Shown: piece by piece, positions 24,417 through 32,876 of the stretch
Layout of the letters: the number at the start of each line of letters is the position of its first letter
Position numbering within the stretch: position 1 is the first letter of the stretch
From: Amycolatopsis taiwanensis DSM 45107
GTDB lineage: Bacteria; Actinomycetota; Actinomycetes; Mycobacteriales; Pseudonocardiaceae
Assembly: GCF_000519205.1 (NCBI RefSeq)
Contig: NZ_JAFB01000026.1
Location: 1 to 64,000 of the forward strand
Direction of reading: 5' to 3'
Length of the DNA stretch: 64,000 nucleotides
The notes under the pieces: model-generated
Seen by the model: the letters and a program-made list of their open reading frames with translations, nothing else
The model's database searches: none
What the model was told of the DNA's origin: nothing
Made by a program: the position numbers and the translations under genes

Positions 24417-25853
24417 TCACCGGGCCCGGCGGAGGCGCAAGAGGGCGCCGGTGAGCCGGCGCGTGACGGGAGCCTGCAGCGCCGCACTCGACTCGGCGAC
24501 GGCCGCGTTCCAGACGCCATCGGACCAGGCCGGGTAGGGGTGGACCACCGAGGCGAGATCCCGCAGTCGTCCGCCGCGGGCGAGCAGGCCAGTGAGTTCG
24601 GCGATCATCTCCCCGGCTCGTGGCGCGACGATCGTCGCGCCGAGCATCCGGCCCTTGGCGTCGAGCACGACGTGGGTGAAGCCGTCGGTGTCGTCCTCGA
24701 CGATCGCGCGGTCGACGTGCTCGTGCCGCAGCAGCCGGACCCGGACCGCGTCGCCGTGACGGTGGCGTGCCTGGCCTTCGGTGAGACCGACGTGGGCGAT
24801 CTCAGGATCAGTGAAGGTCACCCAGGGGATTCGCTCGTGGTCGATGCGGCGCACCGGGGCCAGCAGCGCGTTGGTGGCGGCGATGTTGCCGTGCATGCCG
24901 GCGACGTGGGCGAACGCGGGTGCGCCGGTGACGTCGCCGGCAGCGTAGATGCGGCGGTTGCTGGTGCGTAGCTTGGCGTCCACGGCCACGTAGCCATGTG
25001 CGTCCAGACGCACCCGGGCGGCGTCCAACCCGAGCCCGGTGGTGCGCGGGCTGCGTCCGGTCGCGACGAGGACCCGGTCGACGTCGAGCATGACGTTGCC
25101 GTCGCGGCCGAGGAGGTCCAGCCGCACGCCGTCGGCCTGCTGGGCCGCCCTGGTCACCGTGGTGGAGGTCAGCACGCGGATTCCTTCTGCGGACAGCGCC
25201 GCGGACAGGGCGATGCTGGCCTGGGGTTCTTCCCTGGGCACCAGCCGGTCGCTGCCTTCGATGAGCGTTACCTGGGCGCCGAGGCGGGCGAACGCCTGCC
25301 CCAGCTCGCAACCGATCGGCCCGCCGCCCAGCACGGCCAGCCGCGCGGGCAGTTCGGCCAGATTCCACACGCTGTCGCTGGTCAACGGCTCCACCTCGGC
25401 CAGTCCGGGCACCGGCGGGAGCGCCGGGGTGGACCCGGTGGCGATCAGGGCGTGCCGGAACCGCAACGACATCCGACCCTCAACCCGCAATTGGTCCGAA
25501 CCTATGAACACCGCTGCGCCCGCGATGACCTCGGCACCGGCCTCGGCCAGCGCCGCGGGTGAGTCGACCGGCTCGATCCGCTCGATCGCCCTACGGACGT
25601 TGGACATTACGGCCGTAAAGTCCACCTGCGGCTCGACGGGGGCGATGCCGAACCGTCCCGCCGTGCGCATGTTCTGCGCGGCATGGGCGGCGGCGATCAG
25701 CGATTTGCTCGGCACGCACCCGGTCCACAGGCAGTCGCCACCGGTGCGCCGGCGCTCCACCAGTACCACCCGCGCGCCGAGGCCGCCCGCGGTCTTGGCG
25801 GCGATGATGCCGGCGGTTCCGCCGCCGACAACGGCCAGGTCATACCCTCGCAT
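24417..25853 (-). CDS. FAD-dependent pyridine nucleotide-disulfide oxidoreductase (mercuric reductase-like)
   Basis: 478 residues from ATG 25853 (MRGYDLAVVGGGTAG), with GGGGAC upstream. FAD motif GGGTAGIIAAK (10-20), redox-active pair C41-x4-C46 (GGDCLWTGCVPSKS), NAD motif LGGGPIGCELGQAFARLG, and FAD motif RRIYAAGDVTGAP. The C-terminal interface helix reads VHPYPAWSDG instead of the HPTxSE of lipoamide dehydrogenases. No merR or merA N-terminal HMA domain or C-terminal CC pair is present, so mercury reduction is not supported; a general disulfide or quinone reductase is more likely. Confidence 0.86.
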   Translation of the reverse strand: MRGYDLAVVGGGTAGIIAAKTAGGLGARVVLVERRRTGGDCLWTGCVPSKSLIAAAHAAQNMRTAGRFGIAPVEPQVDFTAVMSNVRRAIERIEPVDSPAALAEAGAEVIAGAAVFIGSDQLRVEGRMSLRFRHALIATGSTPALPPVPGLAEVEPLTSDSVWNLAELPARLAVLGGGPIGCELGQAFARLGAQVTLIEGSDRLVPREEPQASIALSAALSAEGIRVLTSTTVTRAAQQADGVRLDLLGRDGNVMLDVDRVLVATGRSPRTTGLGLDAARVRLDAHGYVAVDAKLRTSNRRIYAAGDVTGAPAFAHVAGMHGNIAATNALLAPVRRIDHERIPWVTFTDPEIAHVGLTEGQARHRHGDAVRVRLLRHEHVDRAIVEDDTDGFTHVVLDAKGRMLGATIVAPRAGEMIAELTGLLARGGRLRDLASVVHPYPAWSDGVWNAAVAESSAALQAPVTRRLTGALLRLRRAR

Positions 25854-26050
25854 CAAGCTGTCCCCTCCCTGCCGAGCTCCGCATTCATCACCGGCATCGG
25901 CCGCCGCGGAACCTCCCCTCACCGGCATCGTCCACACTGGACGGTTGTCCACACTGGACGGTTGTCCGCTCCCTCGGAAGTGCCTGCTCAGCGAAACGGA
26001 GCGGGTCGTGGGTCGGCCTTGCCGGACCGATCGCAGGCCCAACCATTACT

Positions 26051-26432
26051 TTAGGCCGAGGACCAGGCGAAGGTGCCCAACCAGGTCGTCAGCCCGAACA
26101 ACGCGGCGTACGTGCCCACGGCAATGCCGACGACGGCGAGAAGACGCCACCGCCGCGTCCCGGCGACGCTGCACTGGTTACGGCGCCGCAGCGACATTCC
26201 AACCAACCCGACCAGTACGGCCAATCCACCGAGCCGGAACCACCACGCGTAGCCGTCGTAGCGGTCCGTCGCCCCCGCGAAAGCGGTTCCGGCGCTGACG
26301 AGGCCAGCAGCGCCAGCACGGTGGGGCCGACGCAGCACAGGATGCCCACCAGCCCGCCGTCAGGCCGATCCGCCACCTCGGCAGCCGGCCGGTCCTGACT
26401 TTGCCCGCCGTCTCACGGCTGGACGTGGTCAT
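26051..26432 (-). pseudogene. Small membrane protein gene broken by two frameshifts
   Basis: From the ATG at 26432 (GGAG five bases upstream) the minus strand reads MTTSSRETAGKV to GLTAG, then LVGILCCVGPTVLALL in a second frame, then GLVSAGTAFAGATDRYDGYA, AWWFRLGGLAVLVGLVGMSL and GTYAALFGLTTWLGTFAW in a third. Restoring one base in each of two G/C-rich runs (near 26337 and 26300) gives one protein of about 125 residues with three or four TM segments and a Cys pair, MerT-like in outline. It follows the disulfide reductase region convergently placed downstream of its start. Sequencing error is an alternative to decay. Confidence 0.6.
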
Positions 26433-26539
26433 GGTGCTCCGTTCGCCGATCCTGCCAACCAACTCAACCCGGCCGTTCCGCGGTTGGCCACGAAACTGTC
26501 AGCCGGGCGACACACCTCGACAAGTCTTGCGCAAACCGG

Positions 26540-27139
26540 TCAGGTGCCGAGGAGTCGGTGCAGCGCGCGGCGAGCGCGGTCCGGGGCGGACCGATCATGG
26601 TTCAGCTGCAGGAAGTGGTTGAGGGCGAGCATGACGGCCCAAAGCTCGTAGACCAGTTGGTCGGGGTCCGTGTCCGGCGGCAGGTCGCCGAGGCTGACGG
26701 CGCGCCGGATGTGGATACGCAGGTCGCGTTGCCATAGCGCCTCCATTCCGGCTATGGCATCGCGTACCGGACCGCCTCGTCCGTCGAACTCCGCTGCCGC
26801 AGCGGTGAAGAAGCAGCCGCCGGGCAGGATGTTCCGCTCCAGATATGACACCCACGCCTCGCACACCGCACGTAGATGAGGCAGGCCGGGGGGCACGTCC
26901 CGGACGCGTTGCGGCACCTCTTGGGCGAACATCTCCGCCGCCGCGTCGACGACGGCGAGTTGGATGCTCTCTTTCGTGCCGAAGTGTCCGAGCACGCCGG
27001 CCTTGCTCATCTCCATCTCGGTAGCGAGCCGGCCGATGGTCAGACCCTCGAGCCCGTCCACCGAGGCGATCGCCAAACCGCGATCGATGATGCGCTGCCG
27101 AGTCTGGCGGGCCTCGACGACGGATTTCCGGGGGCTCAT
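26540..27139 (-). CDS. TetR/AcrR-family transcriptional regulator
   Basis: 199 residues (MSPRKSVVEARQTRQRIIDR). HTH: GLAIASVDGLEGLTIGRLAT, then MEMSKAGVLGHFGTKESIQL. The C-terminal region (ERNILPGGCFFTAAAAEFDG) is TetR_C_6-like. It is divergent from a KAS III gene, with the palindrome ACCGATCGGT (27161-27170) between. Regulation of lipid or polyketide acyl synthesis is suggested by the partner (inference). Confidence 0.9.
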   Translation of the reverse strand: MSPRKSVVEARQTRQRIIDRGLAIASVDGLEGLTIGRLATEMEMSKAGVLGHFGTKESIQLAVVDAAAEMFAQEVPQRVRDVPPGLPHLRAVCEAWVSYLERNILPGGCFFTAAAAEFDGRGGPVRDAIAGMEALWQRDLRIHIRRAVSLGDLPPDTDPDQLVYELWAVMLALNHFLQLNHDRSAPDRARRALHRLLGT

Positions 27140-27160
27140 GCTTCCATATTTTAGATTACG

Positions 27161-27170
27161 ACCGATCGGT
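27161..27170. promoter_or_regulatory. Candidate TetR operator ACCGATCGGT
   Basis: Perfect 10-bp palindrome within AT-rich DNA between the divergent TetR (start 27139) and KAS III (start 27217) genes. The ACCGATCGGT core resembles operators of several TetR/FadR-type regulators. It overlaps the likely promoter region (TATATTC at about 27172). Confidence 0.55.
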
Positions 27171-27216
27171 TGCTATATTCGCCTCGGCACGTATCGCCTG
27201 ACTGAAGGAGAGACCG

Positions 27217-28167
27217 TTGTCCGGATCCCGCCTCGTCGCTCTGGGGCACCACCAACCGGCCCGTGTGCTGGCCAACGCCGACCTGGAACGCATGGTGGAC
27301 ACCAGCGATGCGTGGATCCGGCAGCGCACGGGAATCGCGACCCGCCGGATCGCGGGCGAGGACGAGTCGGTCACCGACATGGCCGCCGAAGCGGCGGCCA
27401 AGGCGCTTGCCGACTCCGGTGTGGAGCCGGCCGAGATCGGCCTGATCACCGTCGCCACCTGCTCCGCAATCGACCGTTGCCCGTCGATCGCCGCGCAGGT
27501 CGCCGCCCGCCTCGGTGTTCCCGCCGCCGTGTGTTTCGACCTGAACAACGGCTGCGCCGGCTTCTGTACCGCCCTCGCCTGCGCCGATCACTCGGTGCGG
27601 GCCGGGGCCGCCCGGCATGCGTTGGTCATCGGCGCCGAGAAGATGTCGGATGTCACGGACTGGACCGATCGAAGCACCTGCGTGCTGCTGGCCGACGGTG
27701 CCGGCGCCGCGGTGATCAGCGGAACGGACGACCGCGACGCCGCGATCGGCCCGGTCGTGTGGGGAGCCGACCCGGCACGGGGCCATCTGGTGCGGATCGC
27801 GGACTCCTGGCAGCCGCGGTTCGCGCAGGAAGGCCAGGCCGTATTCCGGTGGGCCACCGGCGAACTGCCCGCCGTTGCCGAAGAGGCGTGTCACCGCGCG
27901 GGAATCGCCACCACCGACCTCGCGGGCATAGTCACGCATCAGGCGAACCTCCGGATCATCGAGTCGCTGACCCGGCGGCTTGCCCTGCGAGACGACGTGG
28001 TGATCGCCCGGGACGTCGTCGACTCCGGCAACACCTCCGCCGCGTCCGTGCCGCTCGCACTGTCCAAAATGGTCGAACGTGGCGAGTTGCCTTCCGGGGC
28101 GCCGGTGCTGCTGTTCGCCTTCGGCGGCGGCCTGTCCTGGGCCGGCCAAGTCGTTACCTGCCCCTGA
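27217..28167 (+). CDS. 3-oxoacyl-ACP synthase III (KAS III / FabH-like)
   Basis: 316 residues with a TTG start and GAAGGAGA seven bases upstream. The catalytic triad is intact: C113 (NNGCAGF), H241 (THQANLRI) and N272 (SGNTSAAS); the start motif DTSDAWIRQRTGIATRRI is also standard. It condenses an acyl-CoA starter with malonyl-ACP, initiating fatty-acid or polyketide chains. No other fab or PKS genes are adjacent, so it is probably an accessory KAS III under control of the divergent TetR. It ends 21 bp from the convergent conservon operon. Confidence 0.9.
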   Translation: MSGSRLVALGHHQPARVLANADLERMVDTSDAWIRQRTGIATRRIAGEDESVTDMAAEAAAKALADSGVEPAEIGLITVATCSAIDRCPSIAAQVAARLGVPAAVCFDLNNGCAGFCTALACADHSVRAGAARHALVIGAEKMSDVTDWTDRSTCVLLADGAGAAVISGTDDRDAAIGPVVWGADPARGHLVRIADSWQPRFAQEGQAVFRWATGELPAVAEEACHRAGIATTDLAGIVTHQANLRIIESLTRRLALRDDVVIARDVVDSGNTSAASVPLALSKMVERGELPSGAPVLLFAFGGGLSWAGQVVTCP

Positions 28168-28188
28168 CTAGAGCCGGGGCGGGAGCGG

Positions 28189-28797
28189 TCAGCGGGCGGT
28201 GTACGCGGCCGTAACCGCCTTGTTCATCAGGTACTCGAGCAGGGTTTGCAGCACCCGCTTGGTCGATTCGCGGTCACGCACGTCGCACAGCTGTATCGGT
28301 ACCTCCGGGTTGAGGTCCAGCGCCGCGCGTACCTCCTCCGGCTCGTAGATGTCCGCGCCGGCGAAGCAGTTCACCGCGACGATGAAGTCGATGCCGCGCG
28401 ACTCGAAGAAGTCCACCGCCGGGAAGCAGTCCTCCATCCGCCGGGTGTCGGCGAGCACCACCGCGCCCAGCGCGCCGACCGACAGCTCCTTCCACATGAA
28501 CCAGAACCGGTCCTGTCCCGGGGTCCCGAAGAGGTAGAGCACGACCTTCGAGTTGATGGTGATCCGCCCGAAGTCCAGTGCCACCGTGGTGGTGGTCTTG
28601 TTCTCCACCCCCGTCAGGTTGTCCACCGCCGCGCCGAGTTCGGTGAGCCGTTCTTCGGTGCGCAGCGGCTTGATCTCGCTGACCGAGGAGACCAGGGTGG
28701 TCTTGCCGACCCCGAACCCGCCCGCGATCAGGAGCTTGACGGCCTGCACGCCGTTGAGCTCGGGGTCGCCGACCGGATCAGAGTTTCCGTATGCCAT
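28189..28797 (-). CDS. cvnD: Conservon GTP-binding protein CvnD
   Basis: 202 residues from ATG 28797 (MAYGNSDPVGDPELN); a TTG one codon earlier is possible. Walker A GGFGVGKTTLV, then the switch-like TTTTVALDFGRI and Walker B-like LFGTPGQDRFWFMW. This is the Ras/Arf-like small GTPase subunit of actinobacterial conservons (DUF/ATP-GTP-binding protein family). It overlaps the cvnC end by 20 bp and is the last gene of cvnABCD. Conservon products assemble at the membrane into a G-protein-like signalling complex in Streptomyces. Confidence 0.93.
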   Translation of the reverse strand: MAYGNSDPVGDPELNGVQAVKLLIAGGFGVGKTTLVSSVSEIKPLRTEERLTELGAAVDNLTGVENKTTTTVALDFGRITINSKVVLYLFGTPGQDRFWFMWKELSVGALGAVVLADTRRMEDCFPAVDFFESRGIDFIVAVNCFAGADIYEPEEVRAALDLNPEVPIQLCDVRDRESTKRVLQTLLEYLMNKAVTAAYTAR

Positions 28798-29164
28798 CAA
28801 GTACCGCCTGCAACAGTTCGAGGTTGGGCCGCCGGCTGTTTTCGGAGGTGGCAGGCGGCGACCGGAAGATGAGATGCCCCGACTCGATCAGGTCGCTGAT
28901 CAAGACCTTGACCGCGGCCAGCAGAAGGTTCAGCTGGGCCGCGATCTCCGCGACGGACATCGGTCTGCCCTGGCACATCCGCAGGATGTCGCCGTACTCC
29001 CGGTCCAGCGTCGCCACGTCCGACGCCGGCCGGACGGCCACCACGAGCGTGATGAGGTCGAGGTTGTGCAGATCCCTCCCGGCGCGGCCACGGGTGACCG
29101 CGAACGGCCGGACCAGCGGACCCGGATCGTCGTCCTGGAGCCAGGAGGTGTCGTCGTATTTCAC
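28778..29164 (-). CDS. cvnC: Conservon DUF742 protein CvnC
   Basis: 128 residues, GTG start overlapping the cvnB stop (GTGA). The DUF742 pattern is visible: LVRPFAVTRGRAGR, then YGDILRMCQGRPMSVAEIAA and LNLLLAAVKVLISDLIESGH, a winged-helix-like fold used as an adaptor in conservon complexes. The C-terminus (RPNLELLQAVLDGIRKL) matches the family end. Co-translated with cvnB and cvnD. Confidence 0.93.
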   Translation of the reverse strand: MKYDDTSWLQDDDPGPLVRPFAVTRGRAGRDLHNLDLITLVVAVRPASDVATLDREYGDILRMCQGRPMSVAEIAAQLNLLLAAVKVLISDLIESGHLIFRSPPATSENSRRPNLELLQAVLDGIRKL

Positions 29165-29631
29165 GGCGTCAGTGGGCTCGAAGCCTCACTGTGGTGCACG
29201 CGCGGTGAGGCCGACAGGTTTGACCCGACCTGTTGCACGATCACATTCATTTGGTAGGCGACCATGCCCAGGTCGGCGTTGACCCCGGCGAGCAACGCCA
29301 GGCAGGCCCCCACTCCCGCCTCGGTCACCACCAGGTAGCCGTGCTCCATTTCGACCACGGTCTGGTGCACCACGCCCTTGTCGAACTGGCTGCCCACACC
29401 GCGGGCGAGACTGCGGAAGGCCGACGCCATCGCCGAGAGGTGCTCGGCGCCTTCGCGGTCCAGACCACTCGACCGGCCAAGGGTCAGGCCGTCGGCGGAG
29501 AGCACCACTGCCTTCTCGGCCCCGGAAAGCCGCTTGACCAGATCGTCCAGCAGCCAGTCCAGCCCGGCCCCATGGGGTTTGACTACCAAGTCTTCGTTCA
29601 TCGGCAGACCATCCGTGTTCATCGATCTCAT
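29161..29631 (-). CDS. cvnB: Conservon roadblock/LC7 protein CvnB
   Basis: 156 residues. Roadblock/LC7 domain across residues about 22-125: LDWLLDDLVKRLSGAEKAVV, then LSADGLTLGRSSGLDREGAE and GYLVVTEAGVGACLALLAG. Such proteins regulate the small GTPase of the module. The ATG at 29631 could be replaced by the internal MNEDLVVKP start ten codons later. The gene follows cvnA by six bases. Confidence 0.92.
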   Translation of the reverse strand: MRSMNTDGLPMNEDLVVKPHGAGLDWLLDDLVKRLSGAEKAVVLSADGLTLGRSSGLDREGAEHLSAMASAFRSLARGVGSQFDKGVVHQTVVEMEHGYLVVTEAGVGACLALLAGVNADLGMVAYQMNVIVQQVGSNLSASPRVHHSEASSPLTP

Positions 29632-29637
29632 TTGAAG

Positions 29638-32034
29638 CTACTGCGCATTCTCGCGACTTTTCCGAGCTTGCCAGGTCCCCCGTTGGAACGCGGTCATGGC
29701 GGTGCGCGCCTGGTCCGGACTACGCAGCTGGGCGGGCGCGCCGGCCGCGGAGTCCGGTGTGGACGGTGGCTCGGCCTGGAGCTGTGGGGCCAGGTGCTCC
29801 TGGCGTCGCCGGCGAGGAAGCGGTTTCCGGCCGGACGAGGCGACGGCCACTCCGGCCCGGCTTGCGGACGGGGAGCGTTCCTCAACGGCCCGCTCGCGCG
29901 GAGCGGGCGGGAGACGGTCCGCCGACGGCTCCTCCTGCGGCCACAGCCGCGGGTCGTCGCTGGGTCGCGACATCCCGGGCGTCGGGTCCTGCGCCGGCCC
30001 CGGTACGAACAACGGAACCCGGGCATGGCGGCCCGGCCGGGCCGGGGTCGGCTCGGCCGAGGCGTCGTCCGCCGATGGCTCGTCCTTCTGCAGCTCGCCG
30101 GTGTCGAGGACCTTGGTCGGGATCAGCACGATGGCCTTGATCCCGCCGTAGGCCGAGTCCACCAGGTTGACCACGATCCCGTGCTTGCGCGCCAGTTGAC
30201 CGATCACGAACAGGCCCAGGCTGCGCTGGCCGGCCAGCGCCATCTCCTGGAAGTCCGGTGGGTTGATCAGCCGCTCGTTGAGCCGCTCACGCTCTTCGAA
30301 CGCGATGCCGAGGCCCTGGTCCTCGATCTCCACCGCGACGCCCTTGCCGACCACGTTGCCCCGCACCGCCACCGGCGAGTCCGGCGGGGAGAACGACGTC
30401 GCGTTGTCCACCAACTCGGCCAGCAGGTGCACGATGTCGGCGACCGCGGACCCGATCACCTTCGCCTCCGGCAGCCGGACCGCGCTGACCCGCGCGAAGT
30501 CCTCGGTCTCGGAGATCGCGCTGCGCACGATCTCCTCCAGGGCGACCGGCTTGCGCCATTTACGGCCCGGCTGACCACCGCCGAGGATCACCAGGTTCTC
30601 CGCGTTGCGGCGGGCCGCGGTGGTCAGGTGGTCGAGCTGGAACAGCAACTCCAGGTGCTCCGGGTCGTTCTGCTTGGCCTCGGCGACGTCCAGCAACTCC
30701 AGTTGCCGGTGTACCACGATTTGGCTGCGATGCGCGATGTCCAAAAAGACCTTGTTGAAGCCACCGCGCGTCTTGGCCTCCGCGGTGGCCGCCGCGATCG
30801 CCGTTCGCTCCGCGGCGTTGAACGCCTCGGCGACCTGTCCGATCTCGTCGCGGCCGCGGTCGATCGGCGTCACCTCGGTGTTGACGTCCACCTGCTCACC
30901 CGCATGCAACCGCTCCACCAGCGCGGGAAGTTTCACCTCGGCCAGCTCCAGGGTCTTCGAGCGCAGCCGTCGCAGCCGGCGCACCAGGGCGTTGGCCAGC
31001 CGGATCGATACCAGGAAACCGCCGATGGCCGCGACCAGCGCGATCGCGCCGGCCACGATCGATTGCCACAGCGTGGTGTTGGCGGCGTCCGCGGCGAGGT
31101 CCGTGCCGTAGTTGAACTGATCGTGCCACATCCGGAGCAGTTCATCCGCCACCTGGCTTTCCGCGTCGCGGAAGCTGGCCACCGTCATCGGCAGCGTGCC
31201 GGTCGTGCTCAGCGCGTCCTCCGCGGTGGTGGCCGTTCGCCAGGCGTCGCTGCTGATGAGCCGGTTGTAGATGGCCAACTCGCCGTCCGGGAGGCGGCTG
31301 ACCTGGTTTTCGAGCTGTTGACGGTAAGAGCCGACGAACCGGGCGAGGGAGACCCGCTCCGCGAGCGTCAGCTGAGGGCGGGTGACCAGCACGGTGGCCA
31401 CGCTGTTCGCGGAGCTGTGCGCCTCCATCACCCGGAACAGGTCGACGGTGGTGATGTGCTCGCGCGCGGCGCCCGGGTCGTAGGCGGTGCGGGCCGAGTC
31501 GGCGATGCCGTTCATCGGGGCCCGGCCGAGTCCGGCGAACTCCGCGTCCACCTCATCGGCGGAGATCTGGGATTTGTCGATGCCATCGCGGACCGCCGGC
31601 ATCCGGAGGATCAGCGCACCGAACTCGGCGTTGGTCTTGGCCACGCTCTCGGGGTTGAGCTGTCCGGCGGTATCGGCCAGCCCTTTCATCTGGGAGAGCC
31701 CGATGTCGGTGTTCTGGCGTACACGCGGCAGATCGGCGCGCGCCTGGCGATCGCCGGCCACCGCACGCAAGCTCACGTCGCGTTCCTGCCGGAGCGTGGA
31801 CTGCCAGGCGACGATCGGTTCGATCCCACTCTTGAGCAGGTGGGCCCAGTTCCGTGCGGCCAGACCGGAGGAGACCAGTGAACCGGCCACCACGGCGCCG
31901 GTGATCAGCAGCAACACACTGGGGATGAGCGCGATGGCCAGCACCCGGGTCCGGATGCTGCGCCCTCCGCCGATGCCTGTCAGATTCTTGAGTCGCGTGC
32001 CCGCGCGAGGCTGTGCGGGTGTCGATTCGCGCAA
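29638..32034 (-). CDS. cvnA: Conservon sensor histidine kinase-like protein CvnA
   Basis: 798 residues, TTG start. TM1 at about residues 30-52, an extracellular nitrate/nitrite-sensor-like (NIT) helical region to about 315, TM2 at about 325-348, a HAMP-like linker, then a HATPase domain with N box LLAELVDNATSFSPP and G motif EIEDQGLGI. The long C-terminal tail is Pro/Arg/Ser-rich and probably disordered. The phospho-acceptor His region is of the atypical conservon kind (IAHRSQIVVHRQLELLD). It heads the cvnABCD operon. No CvnE P450 follows directly. Confidence 0.92.
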   Translation of the reverse strand: MRESTPAQPRAGTRLKNLTGIGGGRSIRTRVLAIALIPSVLLLITGAVVAGSLVSSGLAARNWAHLLKSGIEPIVAWQSTLRQERDVSLRAVAGDRQARADLPRVRQNTDIGLSQMKGLADTAGQLNPESVAKTNAEFGALILRMPAVRDGIDKSQISADEVDAEFAGLGRAPMNGIADSARTAYDPGAAREHITTVDLFRVMEAHSSANSVATVLVTRPQLTLAERVSLARFVGSYRQQLENQVSRLPDGELAIYNRLISSDAWRTATTAEDALSTTGTLPMTVASFRDAESQVADELLRMWHDQFNYGTDLAADAANTTLWQSIVAGAIALVAAIGGFLVSIRLANALVRRLRRLRSKTLELAEVKLPALVERLHAGEQVDVNTEVTPIDRGRDEIGQVAEAFNAAERTAIAAATAEAKTRGGFNKVFLDIAHRSQIVVHRQLELLDVAEAKQNDPEHLELLFQLDHLTTAARRNAENLVILGGGQPGRKWRKPVALEEIVRSAISETEDFARVSAVRLPEAKVIGSAVADIVHLLAELVDNATSFSPPDSPVAVRGNVVGKGVAVEIEDQGLGIAFEERERLNERLINPPDFQEMALAGQRSLGLFVIGQLARKHGIVVNLVDSAYGGIKAIVLIPTKVLDTGELQKDEPSADDASAEPTPARPGRHARVPLFVPGPAQDPTPGMSRPSDDPRLWPQEEPSADRLPPAPRERAVEERSPSASRAGVAVASSGRKPLPRRRRQEHLAPQLQAEPPSTPDSAAGAPAQLRSPDQARTAMTAFQRGTWQARKSRENAQ

Positions 32035-32876
32035 GTTACCGCCCTGTCCTGGCTTGAAACTCTGGTGTCAGCGGAGGCCGGACGTACGCGCCGAAATGGT
32101 TTTCCCTTGTCGTGCACGGGTTCTCCTCCCCGCGGCTGTGCGGGCGTGGCGTCCACAGGCACTCGCTCATCGCGGATTTGTTTGCGGGACAAGCAGATCC
32201 GAGGTAAAGTGATGGTGTCCGGCCCTCCGGGCTGATCGCTCAACGAAGTCTCGCAACTCTAACCGCGATGTCAAGACCGGCGATCATCGACCCCCGGAAA
32301 AATGGTTCGAGTGCCCTCAACTTGGTTTGTGCTTCCTTGACAGACCAATATTACGCACGTCTATCCAACGTATGATCCAGGTATGTCATGAGTCATGACG
32401 GGTACGTGCAACGGGTTACCTCACCGATTGGCCGAATCCGCTGTTATGTGTTGCGACCCAGGGATTTCCCGGCGCAGCGATCACGCAGTTGCTCGCCACG
32501 AAGGGCGTCAAGGTCGTGCCCGTCAAATGAGAACGATGGCCAGAAGAGGACGGCCTGGATCATCCAGGTACAACGGGGGAAGCGCGGTTTTTCCGCACCG
32601 ACGTCGCGTCGGCGAACGGCCTCTGAACAATGGTCCAGGAAACCTTCTCTCAGCGCATTGACGTCGGGGCGCCTGCCGCAACTTGGTCGCCCTGGTCCGA
32701 AGTGGATCTACGCCCACGAAGCACGTTGGTCCTGTCAAGTTCTCCTTTTTGTTGAGACGAGTACGCGGGTGTTCACTCCCGATTGGCAGGCGCGGAAGCG
32801 GCCGACCACGTGGAAGGATTCATCCGGTTCCCCGTTCACGTACGTATTTTCGTTTGCAGAGCCTGAAGTCCGCCGG
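32035..32876. other. 842-bp intergenic region, no intact gene seen
   Basis: Between the divergently oriented start of cvnA and the end of the acyl-CoA-dehydrogenase-fold gene. It holds the cvnA promoter region. A short plus-strand frame ending at 32530 (LLCVATQGFPGAAITQLLAT then KGVKVVPVK and a stop) looks like the last 40 codons of a lost gene, family not identified. AT-richer stretches occur near 32330-32380. Nothing else is recognised. Confidence 0.5.

Noticed and set aside
24417..25853. Mercury-resistance (mer) operon with MerA and MerT
   Set aside because: The flavoprotein lacks the N-terminal HMA domain and C-terminal Cys pair, no merR is adjacent, and the MerT-like gene is a frameshifted remnant read in the opposite sense of an operon.
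32395..32661. Plus-strand ORF of 88 codons in the gap after cvnA
   Set aside because: The amino-acid pattern is not protein-like; a different frame in the same place carries a more convincing 3' remnant, so this frame was not called.
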